Below are positions 1-7,444 of a stretch of 22,338 nucleotides of DNA, piece after piece (the first letter of the stretch is position 1; every line of letters starts with the position of its first letter). Position numbers and translations under genes: made by a program. This DNA is from a virus: the IMG/VR virus record IMGVR_UViG_3300009128_000147, positions 1-22,338 of that record, one strand, 5' to 3'. The notes below the pieces were generated by a model. It was given only the letters and a program-made list of their open reading frames with translations. It searched no databases and was not told the DNA's origin.

Positions 1-207
1 ACTGGCTATCGCAGTTGCATTATCCGCGAGCCTGATGGGAGCATTAAGCGGTCTTATTCTTGCGGAGATAGTCCTTTAGGAAATATTGAGACAGGATTCA
101 AACTATTCGATGAGCCAAAAGTATGCATTACAGATGCATGTGTAAGTTCTGCTGATAGTAAAATACCTAAGAGAAAATCAAATTGTAAATTACCATTATG
201 GAAATAG
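1..207 (+). CDS. C-terminal end of a radical SAM protein (5' truncated by window edge)
   Basis: Frame 1 is open from the first base to a TAG at 205-207 and gives the last 68 residues of a protein that starts outside the window. The translation has a cysteine-rich tail: RSCIIREPDGSIKRSYSCGD, then a PLGNI segment, then VCITDACVSSADSKIPKRK with a further Cys near the end. A strand with DGS followed by a Cys, then G-N-I and a final CxxxC, is the usual look of the SPASM/twitch tail that holds an auxiliary iron-sulfur cluster in radical SAM enzymes. The next gene starts inside it with a 10-nt overlap and is itself a radical SAM gene, so this is probably the first visible member of a row of four. 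The catalytic CxxxCxxC part is not in view, so substrate and subfamily cannot be given. Confidence 0.6.
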   Translation, partial: TGYRSCIIREPDGSIKRSYSCGDSPLGNIETGFKLFDEPKVCITDACVSSADSKIPKRKSNCKLPLWK

Positions 208-1400
208 ACAACAAAGTTTTTTGTGCCCTTCCTTTTACATATGTCTATGTTGATTCTCTCAACGAATATAAGTTATGTAGTGATGCGAGATTAAGTTCAA
301 AAATCAATACAAATGATAAATCTATTTTAGAATATTTTAATTCGGAATATCTAAATGAAATTAGATTTGATATGATAAGAGGTGAATTAACAGAAAAAAT
401 ACGAGGCACATGTATTCATTGTATAGAACGTGAAGAACTAAATTCTTGGTCGAGAAGAGAAACAAAAATAAATAAAAACATTATTAAACAATTTAAAAAT
501 AATAAATTTTTAAGACCAACTTCTGATACAATAAAATTGAAATTTGGCAATCTTTGTAATTTGAAATGTTTGACATGTGGTCCTTATTCATCTTCTAGAT
601 GGGCACAAGAAAGAAATGACAAAAAAGAAATGACGGTTTTTAAAGAATTGAAAGATAGTATTAGTAAAGCAAGTTTTGAGAAATATGGTAAATTATATCA
701 AGAATCATTCGATTATGAATTTGTACTGGATATGAATTCGATTACATATAATTTTAATGAAAAATTTTATAAGGAGTTAATAACATTAATTCCTAATATA
801 AGGCGCATAATTATTTCTGGTGGAGAACCTTTTATCAATGATGAATTTTATGAGTTTATTCAATGGATAATAAAAAATAGATTTGCTGAACGTATACATC
901 TTGTCGTTTTTTCTAATATGTCAAAACTTGTGAAAAATTTTAGAGCAATTTATGACAAATTTCAGTCTTTTACTATCAATGTATCTTTAGATGGTGTTTT
1001 TAAAAAAGATGAGTATATACGAAGAGGAACTAATTTTGTAGAAAAAACAAAAAATATCGAGCAATTAATTTCGTTTTTTAATCTTGAATTTTGTTCAACA
1101 ATGTCTATTTTAAACGTCGGATATCAATCTGAAATAACAAATTTTTGTCTAAAATATAGAAAGAAACCTAGTTTTTTTAATGTTTTAGTTGAGCCATTTT
1201 ATCTTCAAATAAATAATTTACCAAATGATATTGTAGAAATTTATAAAGAAAGAAATGAAACTCATAGATTGTTCGATTCAAGTTTAAAAGAACATGAACA
1301 TTTCAAATTAGGTATAAAATACTTAAAAAAATATGATATTATTCACAATACAAATTTATTAGAAGAGTGGCCAGAATTTGAAAGATACTATAATGATTGA
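198..1400 (+). CDS. Radical SAM protein with N-terminal twitch domain
   Basis: This 400-residue protein has the architecture of the N-terminal-twitch radical SAM family. An N-terminal segment (FCALPF near residue 9, Cys in KLCSDAR near 27, CIHC near 72-75, then an SRRE block) precedes the radical SAM core. The core has the cluster-binding C120-NLK-C124-LT-C127, which binds a [4Fe-4S] cluster and S-adenosylmethionine, and S207-GGEP, a typical SAM-contacting motif. A later strand reads INVSLDG, also usual for the barrel. Family members perform radical chemistry on peptides or small molecules; the substrate here is unknown. The ATG at 198 lies inside the end of the preceding radical SAM gene and gives the complete N-terminal FCxxPF motif. 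The second twitch position has a single Cys where many relatives have CC. Family call is confident; function is open. Confidence 0.85.
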   Translation: MEIDNKVFCALPFTYVYVDSLNEYKLCSDARLSSKINTNDKSILEYFNSEYLNEIRFDMIRGELTEKIRGTCIHCIEREELNSWSRRETKINKNIIKQFKNNKFLRPTSDTIKLKFGNLCNLKCLTCGPYSSSRWAQERNDKKEMTVFKELKDSISKASFEKYGKLYQESFDYEFVLDMNSITYNFNEKFYKELITLIPNIRRIIISGGEPFINDEFYEFIQWIIKNRFAERIHLVVFSNMSKLVKNFRAIYDKFQSFTINVSLDGVFKKDEYIRRGTNFVEKTKNIEQLISFFNLEFCSTMSILNVGYQSEITNFCLKYRKKPSFFNVLVEPFYLQINNLPNDIVEIYKERNETHRLFDSSLKEHEHFKLGIKYLKKYDIIHNTNLLEEWPEFERYYND

Positions 1401-2706
1401 ACCTTCGAAAGACAATACGTTTTGTTATTATCCATTTTATGCTATAGTTTTTAAATTGTATGACAAAAATGATTTAAAAGCGGTTGCTCCTTGTTGTATG
1501 ATGCATGACACTCGTGATAAGCAAACAGAGGAGTTTCATTCAATCTTAACAAAGAACGAATTAAAAGGGTTGTCTCCACAAGAAATATTTCATCATGAAA
1601 AATTCAACAAATTGCGTAGCAATTTGTTGAATAATATAAGAGATGAAAGATGTTCAACTTGTTGGAATTTAGAAGACAAAGGTATAATGTCTCATAGACT
1701 TTATACTAGATGGCAATTCCCTGAAAAATTTAATACAGATTTAAAAGAAGTTGACATATCTTTATCCAATAAATGCAATTTAGCATGTAGAATGTGCAAT
1801 ACAGGATCTTCACATCAAATATGGGAAGATGTAGACAAACTTAAAAAAAATAATAAAATGTCTTTATTTGATGATGCTTCAAATAATTCAATTAAATCTC
1901 ACAATTTACCTCAAAATGTAAAAAACAACCACCTTATAAAATGGATTTATAATAATACGGATAAAATTAAAGTATTTAAAGCATCAGGAGGTGAACCCTT
2001 ATATGATAATAATATTCTAAATCTTTTAAGAAAATTTGTAAAAGACGGTAATAGTAAAGACACAGAGTTGGTTTTGCATACAAATGCAATGTTAATTACA
2101 GATGAAATAATAGATTTGATGAATCAATTTAGAATACAAAGACATTCTTTTAGTATTGATGGGGTTGATTCGATATATGATTATATAAGACATAACGCAA
2201 ATTTTACTATGTTGGAAAAAAACATAAAAAAATGGTTTAAGAAATCTACTAATGTTTATGCTTTAAATATTAATCTTGTATTATCCGCCTTAAATATCGG
2301 TAATGTTGTTGATTTTTTAGAATGGACATCTTTGATGTTTCATGATAAGATACGTTGTAATATTTTTATGTCGGAAGTGAGACCTCATGGTAGAGGTATA
2401 GATATTGCAAACCTACCAAATGATTATTTAATGAAAGTCAAAAAAGATATTACAGAGTTTCAAACTAAATTTGAAACATTCAGAACTAAAAAATATGATT
2501 ATATGCATAAAGGTAATTATTTTCATTATGAAATTGACAAAGTGATTTCATTAATAGACCATTCCCTCAATTATAAAAATAAAAATATAAAAAACTTATA
2601 TAATGAAATAGCACTTTTGGATGAAACCAGAAATCAAACTTATAAAGATTTTTTGAATTCAGATTTGATAGATATTTTAGATGATTATGGACGAACGATC
2701 AATTAA
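1393..2706 (+). CDS. Radical SAM protein with N-terminal twitch domain (second copy)
   Basis: A 437-residue protein related in layout to the preceding gene. The N-terminal region has FCYYPF, VAPCCMMHD and, near residues 90-95, CSTC followed by SHR, which is the canonical twitch cysteine set. The radical SAM core has C128-NLA-C132-RM-C135 and S198-GGEP, followed by FSIDGVDSIYDYIR. The ATG at 1393 is chosen over an upstream TTG at 1378 because it still gives the whole twitch motif. It overlaps the upstream stop (ATGATTGA, 8 nt), which suggests translational coupling. It is clearly homologous to its neighbour yet diverged along its whole length, so the pair is an old duplication or two independently acquired members. 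Substrate unknown; no small precursor-peptide gene is visible nearby. Confidence 0.86.
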   Translation: MIEPSKDNTFCYYPFYAIVFKLYDKNDLKAVAPCCMMHDTRDKQTEEFHSILTKNELKGLSPQEIFHHEKFNKLRSNLLNNIRDERCSTCWNLEDKGIMSHRLYTRWQFPEKFNTDLKEVDISLSNKCNLACRMCNTGSSHQIWEDVDKLKKNNKMSLFDDASNNSIKSHNLPQNVKNNHLIKWIYNNTDKIKVFKASGGEPLYDNNILNLLRKFVKDGNSKDTELVLHTNAMLITDEIIDLMNQFRIQRHSFSIDGVDSIYDYIRHNANFTMLEKNIKKWFKKSTNVYALNINLVLSALNIGNVVDFLEWTSLMFHDKIRCNIFMSEVRPHGRGIDIANLPNDYLMKVKKDITEFQTKFETFRTKKYDYMHKGNYFHYEIDKVISLIDHSLNYKNKNIKNLYNEIALLDETRNQTYKDFLNSDLIDILDDYGRTIN

Positions 2707-3640
2707 AAAAATTATAGAAGATTATACTTTAAGAGAGTTACAGCAATATTCATCTTTAATACTATTTAATTTTGATGCTACAAATAATTTTATTAAACAA
2801 TTTAAAGCAGATCATAACAGTCTCCAGTTTTATAAAAATGTCATTTTTTGGTATATAAAAAAATATAATGCCTTTCCAGAAAATATTTTGACATTTGATT
2901 TTCCTTTAAATGATGGTGGTTTGGGGGATAGATTTATTATGACTACTATTCTTTTGTACACCATTAATTCTTTTGGACATGCAATAGATGTTCAAATTAA
3001 TTTATATACTAAACCAAATCCAAACTCGCAGGTAAAAAAAGAGTTAATATTATCTGCCAATAATTTTTATGACGTTATCGAATTTTTTAATTGTAAACCA
3101 ATCAAACATAAAATAATAACTAACAAAAAAAATAATTATAAACGGTTTGAAGAATGTGATAGAAATAATTTTTATAAAAATAAAATCTATTTAAAATCTC
3201 ATGATCAATTTTGGGAAGATGGTAAATATTGGCCGATAAATTTTGAACCAAAAACTAAAACGATAATTACATTTATGTTCTATATGATTAATGATGATGG
3301 GTCTTTTGTTGAACATAATGCTGATGAATACACATCAATAACTTTTGAAATGCTGAAAAAGTTTGAAAAGGCTAAAAGTAAATTTTCAAACCTAACTTTT
3401 GTAAGATTGGAGGATGTAAATTATGAAAGAAATGTTGAGTTATTATCAAGAAGTCATTTTTTTATATCATCGGAAGGTATGTGGACACACCTATCAAGAG
3501 CAATGAAAATTGATACGATAGCATTTACAAAACTAGAAGAATTCAAAAATGAATTTAATAATCAAGGACATTTTTGCTCTGGTAATTTTGATGATTGTTT
3601 AAATGTCTTAAAAACAAAATGTATAAATCTACTGAAATAA
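2681..3640 (+). CDS. GT9-like (heptosyltransferase-fold) glycosyltransferase, putative
   Basis: A 319-residue protein. Residues 79-84 (GGLGDR) match the glycine-rich first loop of the GT9 / ADP-heptose:LPS heptosyltransferase group. A C-terminal segment (FFISSEGMWTHLSRAMKIDTIAFT) matches the donor-side loop of that group, usually written S-x-D-S-G-x-x-H-L-A. In the usual motif an Asp precedes Ser-Gly; here it is S-S-E-G, so catalysis or donor choice may differ. About 70 residues precede the first motif and match nothing I recognise. The start at 2681 (a second in-frame ATG lies at 2687) overlaps the radical SAM gene by 26 nt. The same fold recurs at the C-terminus of the 1407-residue protein encoded at 17261-21484. 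Sugar and acceptor unknown; a non-catalytic GT-B protein is possible. Confidence 0.55.
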   Translation: MIMDERSIKKIIEDYTLRELQQYSSLILFNFDATNNFIKQFKADHNSLQFYKNVIFWYIKKYNAFPENILTFDFPLNDGGLGDRFIMTTILLYTINSFGHAIDVQINLYTKPNPNSQVKKELILSANNFYDVIEFFNCKPIKHKIITNKKNNYKRFEECDRNNFYKNKIYLKSHDQFWEDGKYWPINFEPKTKTIITFMFYMINDDGSFVEHNADEYTSITFEMLKKFEKAKSKFSNLTFVRLEDVNYERNVELLSRSHFFISSEGMWTHLSRAMKIDTIAFTKLEEFKNEFNNQGHFCSGNFDDCLNVLKTKCINLLK

Positions 3641-4662
3641 CTCACGTTCATTTTGAACCAACTCAGAGGTGTCAAGCATTATGTCCGATGTGTGATAGAA
3701 CAAATAATCCTCACATCAAAAATGCTGAACTTTCCTTAGATCAATTCAAGCAAATAATAGATTCTGATTTTGCAAAGCAATTAAATAGTTTTCTCATGTG
3801 CGGAAATCATGGTGATCCTATGGTTGCAAAAGATACGCTTGACATGTATGAATGGTTAAGATATAATAATTCTGATCTCTATCTACATATGACAACAAAT
3901 GGAGGTGGTCGATCAAATGATTGGTGGAAAAATCTTGCAAAAATTTTTGGAAAAAACGGTAAGGTTACTTTTTCAGTTGATGGACTTGAAGATACAAATC
4001 ATCTATATAGAGTTAATGTTGATTGGAAAAGAGTTGAAAATTCAATGGACGTTTATACACAAGCAGGAGGAAAAGGTCTTTGGGTTTTTTTAATATTCGA
4101 ACATAATGAACATCAAGTAGAAGAAGCAGAACGTATGGCAAAACTATTTGGTCTTGAATTTATAAAGAAAAAAACAGGCAGATGGGTACAATCATACAAA
4201 GGAAATAAAATAGACAAAAAGGAAACATCTAAAGGTAATGAGATTAAACCACCGAGCAAAAAAGAATATCAGAACAAGAGTGTAAATGATTACGAAAAGT
4301 TAATAAACAACCATGGAGATTTTAATTCATATCTTGATGCTACAGAAATAGTATGTAAATCCTTACAAACGAGAGAAATATATATTTCAGCAGAAGGATT
4401 AGTAACTCCTTGTTGTTGGACGGCTGGTAAACTTTACAAATCTTATGAACGTTTGGGACAAAATCAAATGTGGTCATATCTCAATAATGAGTTACAAACT
4501 ATTAATGCCTTACATAATCCTTTGCGAAAAATTATAGAGGGAAGTTTTTTTCAAAATATAGAAAAATCATGGAATATTTCAAGTTGTTCGAATGGTAAAT
4601 CAAAAGTTTGTGCAGAAAAATGTGGAACAGGATTTGATGCATTTGGTGATCAATGGAGATAA
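3619..4662 (+). CDS. Radical SAM/SPASM domain protein
   Basis: A 347-residue protein. The radical SAM motif is at the very N-terminus, C18-QAL-C22-PM-C25, preceded by a HVHFEPTQR strand. A barrel strand FSVDGLED follows. The C-terminal part has the SPASM signature: ISAEGLVTPCCW (C265, C266), then C323, C331 and C335 in the last 25 residues, ending CGTGFDAFGDQWR. SPASM proteins carry extra iron-sulfur clusters and often modify peptides, although others act on sugars or nucleosides. The ATG at 3619 overlaps the previous gene by 22 nt; an upstream TTG at 3595 would add eight residues with no family resemblance. Unlike the first two radical SAM genes it has no N-terminal twitch, so it is a different subfamily. 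Target unknown. Confidence 0.85.
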   Translation: MYKSTEITHVHFEPTQRCQALCPMCDRTNNPHIKNAELSLDQFKQIIDSDFAKQLNSFLMCGNHGDPMVAKDTLDMYEWLRYNNSDLYLHMTTNGGGRSNDWWKNLAKIFGKNGKVTFSVDGLEDTNHLYRVNVDWKRVENSMDVYTQAGGKGLWVFLIFEHNEHQVEEAERMAKLFGLEFIKKKTGRWVQSYKGNKIDKKETSKGNEIKPPSKKEYQNKSVNDYEKLINNHGDFNSYLDATEIVCKSLQTREIYISAEGLVTPCCWTAGKLYKSYERLGQNQMWSYLNNELQTINALHNPLRKIIEGSFFQNIEKSWNISSCSNGKSKVCAEKCGTGFDAFGDQWR

Positions 4663-4663
4663 A

Positions 4664-5566
4664 ATGTCAATACATTTATATTCAGATAGTTTTGGTGAAT
4701 GCACTTGGGAAAAAGGTCATTGGCCATTTGAATTAGCAAAAATGCAAAAACAAAAATTGCTTAGTAATGGTGCAGGTGGAACAGGACCTAATTGGAGTTT
4801 AAAAAAATTAATTCGTGACTACGAGAGCAACAAAATAAGAAAGTTTGATACTGTTATTGTATTGCTTTCCGATCAAAAAAGAATGGAATTTCCATGGTTA
4901 GAACACGAGGGTGTATCGGCAGATGGTATGTTTCTATTAGCAGAAGAAATACGAAAAGATTCGCAATTACACATCCAGTTAAAAGGCGGAGAAATAACCA
5001 AAGACTCTTCTGATGAAGAAATACAAGAACATTTCAATCTCTTGCATCCACTCTTTAACAACATAGTTCAAGTAGTCATCGACGATAAAACAAGATTTTT
5101 TAAACATGAGAATGAAATAAAAACAGTCGCAAATACTCTCGGTCCAATGTTTCTTTATGAAAACGTAAAAAATATAACATTTTTACACTTATTGTCTAAA
5201 CAAAATAAAAAAATAAAATTTCTTGTATTTACCTGTTTTAGTTTAAATCATTATACGTCAAAGTGTAAAAATTTCAATATAGAATCTACAGGATTATTAG
5301 ATAAACTGGATTTTGAAAATTTGAATTCGCCTAATTTTTATTATGTGAGAACTCCAATATCTTTTATGGTAGGAATAATAAGGACGAAGGCAGCATTATA
5401 TAATCATATGACCGAAAAACAAAATATAAATTTTGCTAAATTTTGTAATGATATTTTAAATAATGATGATCCAGACACAAGTTGGTTTGCATATGAATAT
5501 TATGATGATCCTTTTGCTGAAGATTTTGGTGATGAACCGCCTCCTCCTACTTTTATCTATGAGTAA
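4664..5566 (+). CDS. SGNH/GDSL-like hydrolase or acyl-transfer protein (copy 1)
   Basis: A 300-residue protein. The N-terminus LYSDSFGE (Ser9) corresponds to SGNH block I (GDS) with Ser in place of Gly. NGAGGTGPNWS (35-45) would be block II, and LLSDQKRMEF (about 68-76) occupies the place of block III. A late YNHMTEKQN segment could supply the catalytic His of block V, but a clear DxxH is absent, so activity is uncertain. The family includes esterases and O-acetyl-glycan modifying enzymes. The start is fixed by a good Shine-Dalgarno (GGAG ending seven bases before the ATG) and by lying one base after the preceding stop; a longer frame from 4592 would overlap the SPASM gene by 71 nt. The C-terminus is acidic and Pro-rich (DEPPPPTFIYE). 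The last codons sit in an 18-bp repeat shared with the next gene. Confidence 0.6.
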   Translation: MSIHLYSDSFGECTWEKGHWPFELAKMQKQKLLSNGAGGTGPNWSLKKLIRDYESNKIRKFDTVIVLLSDQKRMEFPWLEHEGVSADGMFLLAEEIRKDSQLHIQLKGGEITKDSSDEEIQEHFNLLHPLFNNIVQVVIDDKTRFFKHENEIKTVANTLGPMFLYENVKNITFLHLLSKQNKKIKFLVFTCFSLNHYTSKCKNFNIESTGLLDKLDFENLNSPNFYYVRTPISFMVGIIRTKAALYNHMTEKQNINFAKFCNDILNNDDPDTSWFAYEYYDDPFAEDFGDEPPPPTFIYE

Positions 5567-5569
5567 AAT
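5552..5569 (+). repeat. 18-bp gene-junction repeat, copy A
   Basis: TTTATCTATGAGTAAAAT is identical to 6317-6334. Here it encodes the end of SGNH copy 1 (FIYE, stop) and contains ATGAGTAAAATTAA, which reads MSKI-stop. That looks like the remnant of the start of the gene that now begins at 6324. Confidence 0.8.
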
Positions 5570-5572
5570 TAA

Positions 5573-6331
5573 ATGACAATTTTTATTTTTGGAGATAGTT
5601 TTTCATGTCGATATGACGATTGTTATTATGATGGTGAGATAGATGATTTGTGGTATGATATTGTAATGAGAGAGATGAGAGAAAATGTTGTCAATACATC
5701 AGAAGGCGGAAAAGGCCCATATTCATCATTTAAATTTTTTTATGAACATGTTGAACAAAATAATATAAAAGAGGGTGATAAAATTATTTTTATGTTATCT
5801 TCTCAATATAGATTACCGTTTAAATTCTTGGATGATAAAGATTTAGGATATGATTATATAGATTATTTTTTGAATAATGAATTGATATTTCCAAAAGAAA
5901 TAGAATTGTATATTGAGAATTTTTCTTACGATATCATATCAACATATGACACCCTCAAAGAGGAAATAGATAGGGCAAATATAAAAAACTTATATTTTTT
6001 AAAAACATTTTCAAATTTAAAAAAAATAAAAACAATTTGTTTTCGTTGTTTCGAATATAAAAAATATGATCATTATGAATTATCGAGTCTTAATGATGAT
6101 TATTTCAATCTCAATTCAAATATTTTATGGAATGTATCTTTATGTGAAAATGAGTTGAGGCATAATTCGGATACAATGAATAATCAAAGAGCAAATCATT
6201 TATCGTATTGTAATCATAAAATATTGTCGAATATTATTTTAAATTTTTTTAGTAATAGATCTCTTTTGGAAGAATTTCATAAAAATATTTTTAAAAAACA
6301 AAAATCAAAAGAACAGTTTATCTATGAGTAA
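5573..6331 (+). CDS. SGNH/GDSL-like protein (copy 2)
   Basis: A 252-residue paralogue of the preceding gene. Block I is canonical here, IFGDSFS (Ser9). It is followed by NTSEGGKGPYSSF (block II-like) and MLSSQYRLPFKFL, which aligns with LLSDQKRMEFPWL of copy 1. NHLSYCNHKIL near the C-terminus aligns with the NHM segment of copy 1 and may hold the catalytic His. Both copies end in FIYE, and the DNA coding this end plus the start of the next gene is an 18-bp exact repeat. It begins 6 nt after copy 1 and overlaps the next gene by 8 nt. A role in adding or removing acyl groups on a glycan fits the glycosyltransferase neighbours, but this is inference. Confidence 0.6.
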   Translation: MTIFIFGDSFSCRYDDCYYDGEIDDLWYDIVMREMRENVVNTSEGGKGPYSSFKFFYEHVEQNNIKEGDKIIFMLSSQYRLPFKFLDDKDLGYDYIDYFLNNELIFPKEIELYIENFSYDIISTYDTLKEEIDRANIKNLYFLKTFSNLKKIKTICFRCFEYKKYDHYELSSLNDDYFNLNSNILWNVSLCENELRHNSDTMNNQRANHLSYCNHKILSNIILNFFSNRSLLEEFHKNIFKKQKSKEQFIYE

Positions 6332-6334
6332 AAT
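6317..6334 (+). repeat. 18-bp gene-junction repeat, copy B
   Basis: This is the second copy of TTTATCTATGAGTAAAAT. Here ATGAGTAAAAT is the functional start (MSKIK) of the glycosyltransferase gene at 6324 and overlaps the FIYE end of SGNH copy 2. The two copies bracket SGNH copy 2, consistent with insertion or tandem duplication at this junction. Confidence 0.8.
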
Positions 6335-7049
6335 AAAAATTAATTGTCTTAAATGGGGCTCTCTTTATGGGCCCGAATATGTGAATAGATCATATGGTGG
6401 ATTGTTACGTCATTGTAGAGTACCATTTCTTTTTACGTGTTACACGGATAATTCAGACGGTATAAATTCAAATATTGAGGTTAGGGATATTCAAGAATTA
6501 AGACCTTATGATACAAAAAGAGTATTTACATATGAAAAATTAATGTTAATTGACAAAGATGAATATGATAAAAATTTGTGGATAGATTTAGATTTATTAG
6601 TACATGATGATATGACCGAAGTTATCACGAGACCTCACAATAATATAACTTTCATATGGAATTATTGGAATGATTACGAAAGATTGAGTTTGTTTAATTT
6701 TGGTCGTGGTGTATCTTGCCATACAAACTCATCGTTTGTTGCTTGGGATAAAGGCACTGCAACATGGCTTTTAGATTATACTCATAAACATTGGGAAAAA
6801 ATTGAATGGACTTATAAAAGTTTAGACAAATATTTGTTTTATCAGCATTTTAGAAAAAACAAATTAAATTTGTGGGAAGATGGAATATTCTCAAATTTCA
6901 ACAAGCAGGGATATGAACTGAGAAATAAGGCAACTCTTTTTAATACATCTCATTTGTATAATAATAAAAATATGCATGATGTTAAACATTTTGAATTGCA
7001 TGAATCATCAGCAAAGGATCTATGGATAAGTTACTCGAATGGATTATAA
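6324..7049 (+). CDS. Small DxD glycosyltransferase (paralogue 1 of 3)
   Basis: A 241-residue protein with a GT-A-like pattern: an N-terminal strand (INCLKWGSLYG), a KRVFTYEKLMLI segment, then LWIDLDLLVHDD, in which D88-L-D90 is the expected metal and nucleotide-sugar binding DxD. HFELHE near the C-terminus could be the second metal-binding spot. No signal peptide or membrane segment is visible, so it should act in the cytoplasm. The genes at 8219 and 8749 have the same ~190-240 residue size and the same (F/I)DLD-type motif followed by a conserved aromatic W segment. The ATG lies in the 18-bp repeat and overlaps the preceding gene by 8 nt. Donor and acceptor unknown. Confidence 0.65.
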   Translation: MSKIKINCLKWGSLYGPEYVNRSYGGLLRHCRVPFLFTCYTDNSDGINSNIEVRDIQELRPYDTKRVFTYEKLMLIDKDEYDKNLWIDLDLLVHDDMTEVITRPHNNITFIWNYWNDYERLSLFNFGRGVSCHTNSSFVAWDKGTATWLLDYTHKHWEKIEWTYKSLDKYLFYQHFRKNKLNLWEDGIFSNFNKQGYELRNKATLFNTSHLYNNKNMHDVKHFELHESSAKDLWISYSNGL

Positions 7050-7444
7050 ATCATGATGAGGTTACACTTCTCTGTTGCCCTAGTTTTTTGTTATTAAAAA
7101 AAATAAGAGGGCTAGGTATTGACGTAGAGTGTATTAATTATGATATAAATTTTAGAGATATACCTACAATCACATGTAAAGACTTTGTATTTGATGATGT
7201 GACATTTTCAAAAGATTGTGTAGTGAATTATAATTGTGAAAAAACTTTCCCTGTTGGTAAAATGAAAAAAGGTTTGACATTAATTCTAAAAGGTGATGAT
7301 AAAGAGCATAATGGAGATTGTAATCCAATAAAATCTGTTGAACAATTAATAGAACAGAATAATATAACAAACGTTTTTGACTCGTTTATTGTTCCGAGTA
7401 GAAATAAAAAATATAATCAATATTGCGTTTATGGATCAAATTAA
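7022..7444 (+). CDS. Methyltransferase-like protein lacking the SAM-binding loop
   Basis: A 140-residue protein that aligns with the second half of the next gene. DEVTLLCCPSFLLLKKI here corresponds to DEVHIDIIGSWFGFPLIEL there; INYDIN to LYDIDEN; CVVNYNCEKTF to IVINTSSEHM; and SVEQLIEQNNITNVF to NVEELIDKNHINRVL. The glycine-containing loop that binds S-adenosylmethionine (IGSWFGFP in the neighbour) is replaced by CCPSFLL, so it is unlikely to be an ordinary SAM methyltransferase. It may be a regulatory partner or a decaying duplicate, but the frame is intact and it has a fair Shine-Dalgarno (AAGGA just before the ATG). It overlaps the upstream gene by 28 nt and the downstream one by 14 nt. 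Confidence 0.55.
   Translation: MDKLLEWIINHDEVTLLCCPSFLLLKKIRGLGIDVECINYDINFRDIPTITCKDFVFDDVTFSKDCVVNYNCEKTFPVGKMKKGLTLILKGDDKEHNGDCNPIKSVEQLIEQNNITNVFDSFIVPSRNKKYNQYCVYGSN

Noticed and set aside
3595-3618. TTG start for the SPASM gene; likewise TTG starts at 1378 and 7377 for other genes
   Set aside because: The added residues match nothing, lie in the preceding gene, and a downstream ATG keeps the complete conserved N-terminal motifs.
3899-4093. 64-codon ORF inside the SPASM gene as a radical SAM peptide precursor
   Set aside because: It lies out of frame within a well-supported gene, lacks a ribosome-binding site and has the composition of a frame shadow.
4592-4663. Longer SGNH copy 1 starting at 4592
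   Set aside because: It would overlap the SPASM gene by 71 nt, while the ATG at 4664 has a clear GGAG ribosome-binding site and begins directly with the block I strand.
7034-7050. Near-late-promoter sequences such as TATAAATC or TATAAATT within genes
   Set aside because: They miss the invariant last base(s), occur inside coding regions in AT-rich DNA, and do not precede gene starts in a consistent way.
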